64,000 bases of DNA, from positions 65,044-129,043 of the forward strand of contig PDUO01000079.1 of assembly GCA_003008705.1 (NCBI GenBank), given 5' to 3'. The notes under the pieces were generated by a model that saw nothing but the letters and a program-made list of their open reading frames with translations, was not told where the DNA came from and did not search any database. The translations under genes were made by a program, and so were the position numbers. This DNA is from Pezicula radicicola (taxonomy: Eukaryota; Ascomycota; Leotiomycetes; Helotiales; Dermateaceae). This document shows positions 35,671 through 46,737 of the stretch, piece by piece; the stretch's first letter is position 1; each line of letters begins with the position of its first letter.

Positions 35671-38339
35671 AGGTGGGGTGTTTTCTGATTGTATTTCTAA
35701 TTGCCATACAAAATGTTATTATTGCTAGTATCAAACCCGGACCTCCAGGATCTCCCACACCTATTAGATCAGAAATGTACAGTACCCGTTTCATTCAATA
35801 GGAGTAGGAATCACTCTCAATAATTAAGGTTCCACAAAGCTCGTAATAGGCCCTGCACCATTTACTAATGACTACACGCTTCTAAGAGGCGGCGATTTGA
35901 AGACTACTATACTTGTCGTCGCTGAGATTATATATACAATTATATACTTTGTCAAATTCATAAGAGTGCTCATATACTAGGTCAAAGGAGTTGACTAGGA
36001 TAAACTACTAGTACTAGATAGCCCTTCAACATACTAGCTAATTCTGTTTCTAAACTAACACCGAATCCCGTAGGCCATCTAAATGCCTCCTAAAATGATA
36101 CTAACTTGCCTATCCTTTATATTGCAAACTCCACCAACTATCAAGTGTACTTATATCCTTAGTTTATGGGACCTTTACTTAAGATAGCTCCCTCTTATAA
36201 AAGTTAAGGAAGACAACAAAGCTTCTACGTAGAATAACACTTTTGAATTTCAAGTTACTATTATGCAACCCGTCCTTTTTGCAACAATGATCGCCCTCCC
36301 CATATGCAGGGCCATGAATGTGGGGTGCTTCTTGAATCCTGGTACTAGTCTTGGAGGAAAGTCATAAGCTGGGTCGTGTCTGTGTCTGGCATGGAATGGC
36401 CGGGCGAACTTGCGAATCGCATCACCTCCATCTTAACACTAACACCACTATCAACATCATCATTATCACCATCGACATCGACATCGACATCAACAATTAC
36501 TGCTATACGCTATATGAATGCATCGCGATTGTAGCACTACACAATACCTCTCTTATTAATCTATTTTTTACTTATAATATCGCCGACAGAAGAATCATTA
36601 TTACCACTATCACCCCTCCCCTAGTTAGACACTATCGCTAACCCCCTAAACCCCCCGCCGAGCCCTCCCTCGACCGAAGACGACAACCTTAAACCATCTA
36701 AGACCATCCTACGCATGTTCACCGAGATTAGAGCTCGTAGAAACGGACGTGGTACGGCCTTGCCCTACCAAATAGATCCAGCCCATGGTACTAGTGGTAT
36801 TGGTGTCGATGGATCTTAGATCTGTCAGGTCTTGCTCTAGAGCCCAATTTCAAGTTGTACAACTTTATCTGGAGACTGGAAGAGCAAGAGACTATTGGAG
36901 GGAGGGAGGAGCTTCGCGACAGTAAATTGTGAGTGTTGGGGACTTTTTGGGAAGCTACAGGCGCAATACCTAAGCTCCCTGTAAGTCGCCCATCCATGGA
37001 CTATAACTATGACTATGACTATGATCATGATGCCATGGCCCTAACCAGCTAAACCTAACTACCCTGCCTGCCTCCTGCTCCGGCGCCATCTCGTTCAGCT
37101 TGCCTAGGCATGGAAAAAGGTCCTGGGTTACTTCTTTAGTCAAAAGTATACAGCCGTATGCAGAGGCCTGCAGCTGCAGTAACCTGCATCTGCACAGCCG
37201 CACACACGAAAGACTGAGGGTGACGAGAGAGAGAGAGAGAGAGAGAGCGACCGTCGCGGACCGACAGGCTTTTTACAGCCCTACTCTATAATAGCGAAGA
37301 GTACAGGGCTCGCCGGGTTAGTCCTGTACCCTAAGCCTTGCTAATCAATCTGCTATATCACCCCCGGTTCATCGGCGACTGTCCTTGAACAGGGTTTAGA
37401 GTTTAGGGTTAATCGTTAGATCCATAGCCACATCCTCAGGAAACAACATCACATCAAACAAGATCCCCCTAAGATTGTGAGATGTTGGGTTCAATTCAGT
37501 CACGCGCCTCACGGCTCACACCGCTTGTTTCTCGCCGGGTCTGCCGCTACTAAGATCTCTAAGTGCTGCAAGCAATGTCAAATGGAGCCGTAGTCTGTGA
37601 AACTAGAGGCCTGAATGGATGAGAAGGCCCGGTGCTTCTAGTTTACCTTGGTAGAGCTTCATAAAGAGCGCGCAATGTATCTGTTGATCTTAGATTTAAG
37701 AATGAACATATATGAAATAGCTACTTGATTATTAAAGATTACAAGCGTCATTACAAGTGTCAAGGATCCCAAGCATCTTGGCAAGGAAAGGCTATTTATA
37801 TTGATAACATAATTGATCCTAAATAGGAAAAGCACTATTTGCGGCAAGGCATTTTCTTTTCACTTTAACAAGAATAATAATGATAATGGTCGGACTGCTA
37901 GACACCAGATATCTCCGTCAGGAGTATATCATTATTGATTACTACAGTAGGAGCCGGAGGTTGTATCAGAACGATAAGCTCAAGAGTTTAAAGAATTGGG
38001 CCAGAGTATTGGAAGGAGACTTTTGGCTGAGCTGCGCTGTGGGAGTCCAGCGGCTTCTTTCGCTCAAAGTTGATTTTTGATGGGCGAGGGATGGATGTAT
38101 TTGAGAGTGAGTTGGATGAGGCTTAGTATGGAGGATTATTACGCTCATTTAGGTCAAAACTCTATACCTGGCATCATCCCATCAACCACCATCAACTCTA
38201 CAACTACGATGGATCAAACCTGGCAGTCTCGACACATAAGCTGACCCAAAACATACTCAACAGTAAGTTGTAAGGTGACTAAGGGCCCACTAATGACCCA
38301 TTAATGACCAGACAGCTAATATCGCATCCGGTGCCGAGT
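35671..38339. other. Long noncoding tract
   Basis: Mostly AT-rich (35.7-36.3 kb) with CATCGACATCGACATC-type triplet repeats near 36465-36495, a GACTATGACTATG-type run near 37005, and a GA microsatellite at 37225-37247. Open frames (36351-36641, 37880-38080 and others) show no family motif. Confidence 0.45.
37225..37247. repeat. (GA)n microsatellite
   Basis: Eleven or more uninterrupted GA dinucleotides. Confidence 0.9.
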
Positions 38340-39447
38340 CTACTGCGGCTACAGCTCCTCCAACACGAAAGCCATTATCCTATAGTCCTCAATCGAGCAG
38401 GTTGTGTCGAACGCCCGCAAGAACTTGGAGTACGAGAGCTTGGATACTCGCTGTACTACGCCTAATAGCCGAGCCATGGCTAATCGCACGATATATACTC
38501 GAGTATACTCCAAAAGCAGTGCTAGGCAGTTCGTCTCCGCGAAGGGGCCGAAAGGTAATCTATTATCCGATATAGCCCTCGCTAAAGAGTTCTGAAATTA
38601 TACCGACAAATGGAATCGAAAGCTAACGGCCTTTGTGTTAGGTAGTAATCGTATCGTCGATACTTTAAAGCAGGCTTTTGATAAGTACTATAAGGATGGG
38701 GAGTCGTCAGTAGACATTTGGATTGCTTTTATAGAGGTCCTACCTACTATATATAAAACTACTACCCGAATCTATTCCACAAAAGAGTTGGCAGAGAAGT
38801 ATAAACTCTCGGATCCTAATAAATTCTCTTACGAGGTCGTTTTTAAGTAGGCTATACCTGAGAAGTATGTGTTATATAAGGTCTCGTTGCAGACCTTGAT
38901 AGAGCGTAGACTTTAAAAGTATTACTTTTTATAACTGTCTACTCAGGAAGTATAATACTATACTACGCGAGAACTCTAATGATATAGCCCCCGGGAAATC
39001 GGTATTACCCTAGGTATCCTTAGACAAAAGTTTGGAGCTAGAGCCCCCCTAGACTGGATCTCTCACCGGATTTTCCGTGATTGTGTACAGGCAAAGATTC
39101 TGAACGACAACGTGGTTAGGCTTAATTATACGCATAAGTATACTGATTATACGCCTTAGTATACTGAAATAGTTGACTTCCAATTCTTTTACGACCTGGA
39201 TGATGGGATCGAGACCGCTTTATACGATTGGTGGCTATCAGATATTGACTTCTCCCTAGATTACGAAGAATTCAGGGAATAGTAAGATGTGATGGAAGAC
39301 AGCATAACTTGGAATCTAATTGAGTTCTAGGAAACTTGGTATAATGTCGATTGTGATAGAACAATCAAGGAGCTTTCTACGAAGGAAAAGTTATTATATG
39401 AGAAGGAGAAGAAGGAATTATTGGTTGAGGAAGAGGGCAGCTATTGA
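38340..39447 (+). pseudogene. Decayed unknown gene
   Basis: A plus-strand chain of frames with protein-like content: NARKNLEYESLDTRC, SARQFVSAKGPKGNLLSDIA, stop, VLGSNRIVDTLKQAFDKYY, DIWIAFIEVLPTIYKTTTRI, STKELAEKYKLSDPNKFSYE and a stop. Further on come DFQFFYDLDDGIETALYDWW, DYEEFREstop and an acidic/Lys-rich end. Stops are mainly TAG/TAA. The helical, charged content suggests a real former gene, possibly from a mobile element. The family is not recognised. Confidence 0.4.
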
Positions 39448-39534
39448 ATCAAAAGCTATAGAGATAGGTCTATAGTTCCTTTTTGTATTCTTTTTGGATT
39501 AGGTTCGGCACGACCATGATATATATTCTCGTGA

Positions 39535-40467
39535 CTAAGTTTCTTCTACCCGAAAAGAGCAGATTTCTCCTACGCCTAAGTCTTTCAGTCTTGCATTCAC
39601 GAATCCAAGTACTCGCGAGAACATTCTTTTACCATCCCCACATGCTCCACTCTCCACATGCATCGCTAGCCCACTCAATGTCGAGAATGTCTTTCTCACA
39701 TTCTTGTTTCCTTTACCGCTTCCAAGCGGAGGTGCTGGACAATGATAGATTTTCTGGGCATGGACAGGTGATAATCTGTGATTCTCGAGATCTTTCTCGG
39801 TGTTAAACCGATTAGATGCCGGAGGACAGATCGGACACAAGAACAATACAGATCGGGTGTAAGAGTTTCCTTCGTCGTTGGTACTCATTATTTCCCAAGG
39901 AGAAAATGACAGTGGTGTATTGATCTCCATATCTGTCCAATTAGATTCTGGCGAGTCGCGTCTTTCAAGTAGTGACAGGCTGCTTGAAGACGGTGTCAGG
40001 ATAACACCATTTTCAGAATTGGAATCGCTTTCTGTGCCAGTCTCTATAAGTTCAAGGGCCGTCTGAGAAGTAATGAGATGAGTAGCGTCTTGAAGAGCGA
40101 TCATCTCGTTCAGCGAATTCCGCGTGAGTCCGGAAGCGCAGGCACCACTCTCGAGATGGAGAATCATGGACGAAGGAGCGTTGAATCGCTTCGTACACTC
40201 AGCGGACCCTATGCATTTGAGATCTTGACACAGAGGATTGTGATACTGTGACAACTCGTGCTGTTTTCTAGCACTCTTGGATCGAAACAACTTGCTGCAG
40301 CCACTGCGAGTACATGGAAACTTCTTGCGATTGGAGACTTTCGATGTTGATTTATGCGTCTTATCTTGAAGGTGCTGTAGCAAGGCTAACTGATGGACGA
40401 AGTCACGATTGCAATCACAGCAGTGAAACTGTGTGCATACTGTTTGAGCGACAGAGTGTTGCGCCAT
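39535..40467 (-). CDS. C2H2-like zinc-finger protein
   Basis: A 310-residue open frame from the ATG at 40467; the codon before it is GTG. Finger-like units in order: CCDCNRDFVHQLALLQHLQD-KTH; CTRSGCSKLFRSKSARKQHE-SQYH; CIGSAECTKRFNAPSSMILH with a final Cys (C2HC-like); CPICPPASNRFNTEKDLENH-VH; and CPAPPLGSG...FSTLSGLAMH with GAC. The variants with Cys as last ligand (ESGAC) recur twice. A Ser/Thr/Glu-rich linker (SSSSLSLLERRDSPES) separates the first three from the last two units. Likely a nuclear nucleic-acid-binding protein; target unknown. The frame has no stop or shift, which contrasts with the decayed sequence on both sides. Confidence 0.72.
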   Translation of the reverse strand: MAQHSVAQTVCTQFHCCDCNRDFVHQLALLQHLQDKTHKSTSKVSNRKKFPCTRSGCSKLFRSKSARKQHELSQYHNPLCQDLKCIGSAECTKRFNAPSSMILHLESGACASGLTRNSLNEMIALQDATHLITSQTALELIETGTESDSNSENGVILTPSSSSLSLLERRDSPESNWTDMEINTPLSFSPWEIMSTNDEGNSYTRSVLFLCPICPPASNRFNTEKDLENHRLSPVHAQKIYHCPAPPLGSGKGNKNVRKTFSTLSGLAMHVESGACGDGKRMFSRVLGFVNARLKDLGVGEICSFRVEET

Positions 40468-41508
40468 CACCAGAAGTTTGTTGCTAGGAAAGGGAGATTG
40501 TGAATTGATTGTCTATGAAGAATCAGTTCTTATATGAAGTAAAATCCGACTTTTATGAAAGATTTCGTGTCAAATTCCTTGACATGCTTGCGGCGAACTC
40601 AAAATAATCAACCTGCTTTCAGCTTGAAATCGATCACTTGAACTGTTTGCTAGTATCAATGCGTTTTTATGGTGTGTTATTGTATATAGTGCCACGCTGC
40701 TTGCAGTTACTACATACAGCTCTTGATAATATGCTTTTCACAGTACAACTAAGTCGATTTCAGTCGATATTTCTTGGAATTCTCAAACAGCAACCCGTGT
40801 TCAGCCAATTTTGGCGAACCTGCACAGCCACAAGCGTCCGCAAATGATAATTAACTGAAAATCTCGCGACACTCAATTCGCCTTCTACCTGTATTTTTAA
40901 ATAAATATAATTAATTAAAGTCTTAGTGCCTCATACCTTTCTAGGTATAGACCTAAAATATTAAGGCGGGCAGATGTTTGCCACCCGGTCGGGAAAGTCT
41001 GCCCCCCGCCTCCGCCTAACTAAGGGGTAAAAGCCTGCGGGGATCGGGACCCACTAGTTCCTCGTAGCTACAGTGGTTGTCTCTCCTCTTTCCCCGGTTA
41101 TCCATGTAGGGGCAATAACAATTGTGTTTTGTACAGTTGCGACTAAATAATTGAAGGATAACCTTCGATCTTTGAAAAGTCACAGGTAGATATGTCGTAA
41201 TCTTACTGATTAGGCAAGCGTCTTAGCAAGATAACTCTAGAAAAAGTTTAGAAGTGTGTAAGTAGGAAGCTATACAGTATTGTACAGTAAACGCAGTCCA
41301 ATGTCTTGCTGTAAAGATTTATTTTGATAGGTTTAACCTTATTCGTGATTGTGAGAACGAGTATATGCTCCGGATTTCAGCTATGTGCAAGTGCGACGTC
41401 CGTAACGTAAAGAGGTGCTGAGGTATTAAAGGCAAGAGTCCGCATAATAGGCCTTGCCTGCGTGAGCTGACTTTTATTAATATTATCCATAGCAGGAATT
41501 TAGGAATT
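40468..41508. other. Intergenic tract
   Basis: Upstream region of the zinc-finger gene, then AT-rich sequence with a short GC-rich piece near 40965-41045. No gene. Confidence 0.45.
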
Positions 41509-41700
41509 GTATACGGACCAAGTTGTGTTCTTGACCGGCGGAACCGGCGGTTTAGGGGGCTGCCACCTAGTATTTATCCAAATATACTACATGATTTTCT
41601 ACACAACGTCAAGAAACAGTGAACTTATAGCAGCAAGCGCCAAGTCAGAAGTAATTACGACATACTCCGCCCCATGGCGCGGACATGATGAGCGTAAATG
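41509..41700 (+). pseudogene. Fragment of a terminal reductase (NAD-binding, thioester-reductase type)
   Basis: The frame reads DQVVFLTGGTGGLGGCHLVF. The Rossmann nucleotide motif TGGTGGLGG resembles the start of terminal reductase (R) domains of fungal NRPS-like proteins, which release thioester-bound products as aldehydes or alcohols. Similarity fades within about 60 codons and ends in a stop. A short-chain dehydrogenase or a PKS KR are other options for such a short stretch. Confidence 0.45.
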
Positions 41701-43600
41701 ACTTGTCGGAGCAATGCCACCCGTTCTAGCAGCACCAAGCCCATACGAATTCTGAATTTACACGTCATGTCCATTCAGTTGGCTTCGATTTCGGCTTCCT
41801 CTTGTAAACTCAGTAACTACTTTGAGTCATCCTTGGACATCGTCGCGTCGTATCCCGTCGTCTGGCCGCCATCTCCTAGCGTATGGCCTGGCGCTTGCAC
41901 CGCCGCCCACGCCACCTGAGTAATGTCAGCCTCACGCCACTCCTACTCCTGGCACCATCATTGAAGCCTTCCTCACAACCCAAGTCGACGAAGATACTAT
42001 CTCAATCTTCACTTTTTATAACCCCCTCCGCCAGCTCTATTCACCAAGGAACCTAAGCCCACCAACGATCCAGGGCTACGGAACTACGGGGTAGAATACT
42101 GAAATTCTCCTCCGCAAATCTATCTCACCCTTTAACAGAGATTATGGAATAGGAACAACTCTACGCTGGGATACAGAGGAAGATCACTTCGTGTTCGTTG
42201 CACTATATACTTTGACTAGAAGCTAAATCGATGAAATTCTTGGCTTCGGGAAATACAATGGCTGGTATCCGCACATAAAAGGGACGAATTCTACAGGACA
42301 CTTCACTGTCAAACTAAAGTAGTACCCGGCTATAAACACAACGAAAAAAACCCACTGCTAGTACCTTGATCCCAACAACGGCATTCGCGGTGAGCTTAGT
42401 TCCTCTGCAATCAATATTTCTTATACACGAACCCGGTGGTAGGGCGGCTGGGGAACGAGAAAAAACTGCCATGAATAGTGTATTTCTTCAAGGTGCAAAA
42501 CAGAATGCGTCTCGCTTTGGTAGTTATAGCGACGGCATTAATCAATTCACACTTGAGGACATAATGTCTGGTTTTTCGTACCTTCCACCTGAACCGCACT
42601 AATAATTCTCCAACTCTAATCGTCATCTATTGCCATAGAGAGATAAGAAACGGAACCTTCTGCATCAAGCTCGGTGTACCTTTTCAGCCAACTCAGGAGC
42701 TTTTCACTGCTCTTAGCACCTACATTAGAGGCGATTTCCCGATCACTGTCTTCTTAGTATCCTACTTTGCTAGCAGGGTTGCGAGGTCGATGGAGTATTT
42801 ACCACAAGGGTCTATGATACTTGCGTTGTCCGACATAGAACAACGCCAGAGTGATCTAGATGCTTGGGTGGATACGCTACGAATTCACTGGCCGACAGAC
42901 TCATCGTCGATAGATTTACTAATAATCTACCTCCTTAGATGTCTCCGCCATCGGCACAAACCGCTACTTGCTAGTGCTGAGGGTTCCTTCGACCCATATG
43001 AAGCACTCCTACGGAATTTCGGATGTAAAATTACTATACAAGCCGTTCAATATATCGAACACCGTTATAGTACTCCGGGTAATATCTTGAGTGTTGCAAA
43101 AAAGATAGCTTCCCTTGATTCAATCATACAGGAATATATGATTATAGCAGCTGAGGTTGAAACAGCCATGGCCATCGCAATGCACATTAGTAGTTTTAAA
43201 GGAGGTCATTTTAGTGGAATACGGAGACATTGAATCCTTTTGTATGCCTTCAATCTTGTAAGGGGGAATAGCCACTGCTCACGATGTAAGCCAGACGTCC
43301 CCCCAGAGGCCACATCCCTGCCTCAGCCCTCCATTTCATTCCGCTGCATCCCGGTATATGGACAAATACTATGGATTCATTATATCGCGCGCGACGGAGA
43401 AGTGTTGGATCTAGGATCGGAAGTTCTGTATGGGTCGATGTGGGTGTAAATGGTGGTAATTTGTGACATGCGATTGCTTGCTACTTGCGAGCCAGGTGCG
43501 GTCAGGAGAGGTTGCAAAGCTAGGGACGTGCTGTTGTAATTGATATGAAGTCCTGTTCTTGGATAAGACTTTGAACCATAGGAAAGAAGAAATATAGGAA
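41701..43600. other. Decayed sequence with short protein-like frames
   Basis: Several plus-strand frames look like relics: IIEAFLTTQVDEDTISIFTF (about 41960), YGIGTTLRWDTEEDHFVFVA (about 42140), and the 147-codon frame 42790-43233 (SDIEQRQSDLDAWVDTLRI; LLIIYLLRCLRHRHKP). All are interrupted by stops, and none belongs to a family I can name. Confidence 0.35.
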
Positions 43601-43619
43601 AGATTTAGTAGCTGGCCAA

Positions 43620-44060
43620 GTGCGCAGAGCCACGAATGGCGAGAAAGGACGAATGGTAATACTTGAGCCAAGTAGGTATTCTAAGTTTGACAGAAACCAG
43701 TTAGTTAGAAGAGAGTTAATGGAGAGAATACCCGGAGTGTCATCCTATTGTGATCGCATTGTAGTTGATTTCGAGAGACAGTGCACGGACCCTCTCCGAT
43801 CGTGCAACTTGTCCTCTAATCTGGCAAAGAGCCTCAATTGACAAATGGGTTTACTGCATGGACAGCACCTGCCAGCATCTCCCAGCGTCTGCCAGTTCAA
43901 ATCCCTCGACAACCTCCTCGACAACCTCCTCGACACCCTCCTCGAACCTCCCCTAGTAGAGCCATTGACGACGATGACCAGCCCTTTTTCCACGAAGTCG
44001 AATCATACGAGGATAGACAATGGGAACCTTTCGAGGATGACCTTCCTAGTCAACAATAAA
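43620..44060 (+). pseudogene. Fragment with Pro/Arg repeat and acidic end
   Basis: A frame shift separates a first part (SKFDRNQLVRRELMERIPGV) from a second part containing PPRQPPRQPPRHPPR and ending DDDDQPFFHEVESYEDRQWE-PFEDDLPSQQ before a stop at about 44058. The 12-base unit behind the PPRQ repeat is listed separately. It reads like the C-terminal end of a larger protein, perhaps from a mobile element. Not recognised. Confidence 0.35.
43906..43950. repeat. 12-bp tandem repeat (CTCGACAACCTC)
   Basis: About three and a half copies of a 12-base unit, encoding PPRQ in one frame and DNLL in another. Confidence 0.7.
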
Positions 44061-44129
44061 CACAACTGCAGGAGGCAGGAAAGCTTGGTTTTTGTCAGCT
44101 TCGTGACTGGGCGAAGGGAGGACATATGA

Positions 44130-44204
44130 CGAACGCGCAGTGATGACCTTTCCCCTGCTGCTGGACGAGAACAGAACAAACGCAGAGTGATGACCTTTAC
44201 CCGC
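44130..44204. repeat. Short imperfect direct duplication
   Basis: ACGCGCAGTGATGACCTTTC and AACGCAGAGTGATGACCTTT are separated by about 55 bases in noncoding sequence. Confidence 0.6.
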
Positions 44205-45118
44205 GAGGTTACGAGGCTATCAATAATTGGCTCACAATCACTGTCGGCTACAATGGCTAATAGTAAGCTTTTAACTAAAAGGTTTTTGAGACTTAAGTCT
44301 AGTTTTGCCTTAGGCAAACATGACTTGAAAATATATTTGCCTTGCGGAGGCTTGAATTTCAAAGACTATAATAATTATTATTATGTGTCGCCGGAATGAA
44401 TGTAGACAATGGGAAAGTAGTATACAACTTATAATTATTCTAATTATTATTCTAAAGAGTTAACTAATTAAATTAAACTCTAGCTTTATTGTTCAACTCT
44501 TTATTTTTAAATGCAACAGGTAGTTGTAAAGATATTTAATTATTTAGAAAGGAGGATAATTTTAGGGGGGTCTCTCAGGGCAAAGTGTAACGGTTCTGAC
44601 GACGTGCCATTTCCCAGGGCGGCTGGGCGCGGCCTCTGATCGGCCCAACGTGTTGCTGGCGCGCTTACATAATACACACGTAATATGGGAAATCGACGTT
44701 CCAACAGTCATGTTTATTAAAAGTAAAACACTTAAATTACAATAAAGAATATACGATAAAGTGAAGTTAAACCAAATAAATAAAGAGTAGAAAAACTACT
44801 GATTATCTCTTTGTGTACCTACATATTGCGTTACTGTAAGGTTAGAAACTTCTTGAAGTAGAGTTGAAAGAAAAAGCAAGCTCGTCGTCTACTTAAAACA
44901 TAATTTCTTTGTGAGACTTTTGAAAGGGGGGAGGGGGAGAAGATTCTATAACACCACTTTACACCCCCAAACATAGCATAAAAAGGTATCCTAATTTCCC
45001 CCCTACTAGGAAAAACAAGTGGGATCTAATCAATCAATCAATCGGTCGATCAATCAAGCAGCCAGCCAGCTTACTCGCTGTTTAAACGCCAACACCAACA
45101 AACGCAGCAAGTAAGATC
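44205..45118. other. Intergenic AT-rich tract
   Basis: Nothing recognisable apart from a GC-richer piece near 44600-44665. The last 100 bases (CAATCAATCAATC and AGCCAGCCAGC words) lead into the gene starting at 45119. Confidence 0.45.
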
Positions 45119-45995
45119 ATGCCGAATAATGGGAATTTACCTCTACCTTCACCTCCAAGTCAAAATCTAACGTCAACTTCAACATTGGGAAATGGAAATG
45201 GAAATGGAAAAGAAAAGGCTATCCCAAATCCAAGTTCAACTCCAACTCCAACTCCAACTGTATGTAGCCTCCTCTATTACTACTACGGTCTTTTGTCCTC
45301 CTTTTGTCCTCTCTTTTATCCTTACTATACATGCACCGAAAAGCTAACAAAGTCTCTAAAGTTTGAGTTTACTAATTACGAACTCCCTCGAAACCTATCT
45401 ACATCACCAGAAGAACAGAAGGTAATGTTTTATCCCACTTCCTACTTCCCACTTTCCACTTTCCCTCTACCCTATTCTATTTCTCTCTCTTCTATTCTCT
45501 ATTCTCTTCCACAAGATCCCCGCTCTCTTCTTTTCTCTACTTTCTTATTTGCGAAAATAATAGATAGGGGCAGAAAAGAAAAAAACAGAAAAACAGAAAA
45601 AGGGCTAATAGATAAACCTCCTAGGAGTTTCAGGAACAGTTACTACAAAGTAGTCTTGTGTGGAAACAAGAAGGATATTCAGCTTTGGAGATTGAACAGA
45701 ATCTTTCGATTCGACAGTTGGTATGTTTGGTGATTTCATTATGTGTTAACTATCAACAATCCAAACCACCTCGCTAACCCACCAATTTTCTTTTTAAAAA
45801 ATACAGCAATTAACAATCTTCAATATGCAAGTAACAACAACTCACCTAACCTACCACCTTTCACAAACCCAATCCGAACTCACAAGGACCCAAACATCGC
45901 TCGAAAAAGCACATTCCGAAATTACTCTTCTTACTCAGGAACTGTGCCAAGTCAAAAATGCTCTGAGGGTTTCGAATGAAAGATCGGAATCGTGA
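45119..45995 (+). CDS. Small uncharacterised coiled-coil protein, four exons
   Basis: Exons 45119-45259, 45353-45421, 45625-45720 and 45807-45995 give 164 residues, all joined in phase 0. The introns (93, 203 and 86 bp) begin GTATGT, GTAATG and GTATGT, carry GCTAAC, GCTAAT and GCTAACC branch sites, and end AAAG, CTAG and ACAG. The N-terminal 47 residues are Asn/Gly/Ser/Thr/Pro-rich and disordered (GNGNGNGKEK, TPTPTPT). The second exon gives a Glu/Leu piece (FEFTNYELPRNLSTSPEEQ). The third and fourth encode heptad-like helix (EFQEQLLQSSLVWKQEGYSA; TSLEKAHSEITLLTQELCQV). No family is recognised. Consistent frame through three introns makes a real gene likely. Confidence 0.6.
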
Positions 45996-46737
45996 TTGGA
46001 ATGTGGGGAATAGGAGGAGGTTGGAGAGGAGGAAGGAAGGATTAAGGGGGTAGGGTCCGGAGGGATGGAGAGAAAAGAGGGAGGTGGATACTTGATCAGT
46101 TTGATGGCATGATTCCAAGATCATTGATTCATTATGTGGAAGGAATTGATGTGAGGATAATTGGGGAATTTGATCTTAAGTATTATTGTGGATTTAATGT
46201 GAGGACTGTCGTACAATTGATCCTCAGAATCACAACAAATTGATTTTCAGAATCGTCGTGAATCGATCTGAGAATCGCGAATTAATCTAAGAATCGTAGG
46301 CCTAATCATTCCTGCGCCTAGGATGGTAACCGATGCGCCAAATACTTGGACTCCGGGCCGCGCCGCGCTACTAGCCTAATCAGGACTAGTCTTTGTACCT
46401 AGACGAGTATCCCGACCCTCGTATATTGGCCATGTAGGCAAGGATTCGACACTCTGCTCATCTATACTCGCTTCACGCGTGTCAGAGGCAAATGCAGGAA
46501 GTTTATTAGCTAGAATTGCTCTGTTTGATCGATACTTTATTGCACGTCCCTATGGCCCAAGCGTTGGCCAATATACGATGGTCGGGATATTAAGACTACT
46601 ACTCAGCCTAGTTATTAGGAATCAACTACGAATTACACCACCACAGAGAACCCAAAGAAGATATCAATATATTAATAAAGTAAACCGACAATGACCAACA
46701 AAACAAACCTAGCCCAACTACAATTTCTAATGGCTAC
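45996..46737. other. Intergenic tract
   Basis: GAATCG/GATTCA words recur at about 46210-46290 (decayed tandem motif AATCGTG-AATCGATCTGAG). No gene is supported; the open frame 46479-46694 has no motif. Confidence 0.4.

Noticed and set aside
37390..37415. TTTAGGGTTAAT, telomere-like word
   Set aside because: Only one copy, not a tandem TTAGGG array; no sign of a chromosome end.
42790..43233. 147-codon open frame as an intact gene
   Set aside because: Surrounded by decayed frames, with no motif and no flanking gene signals; described only as a relic.
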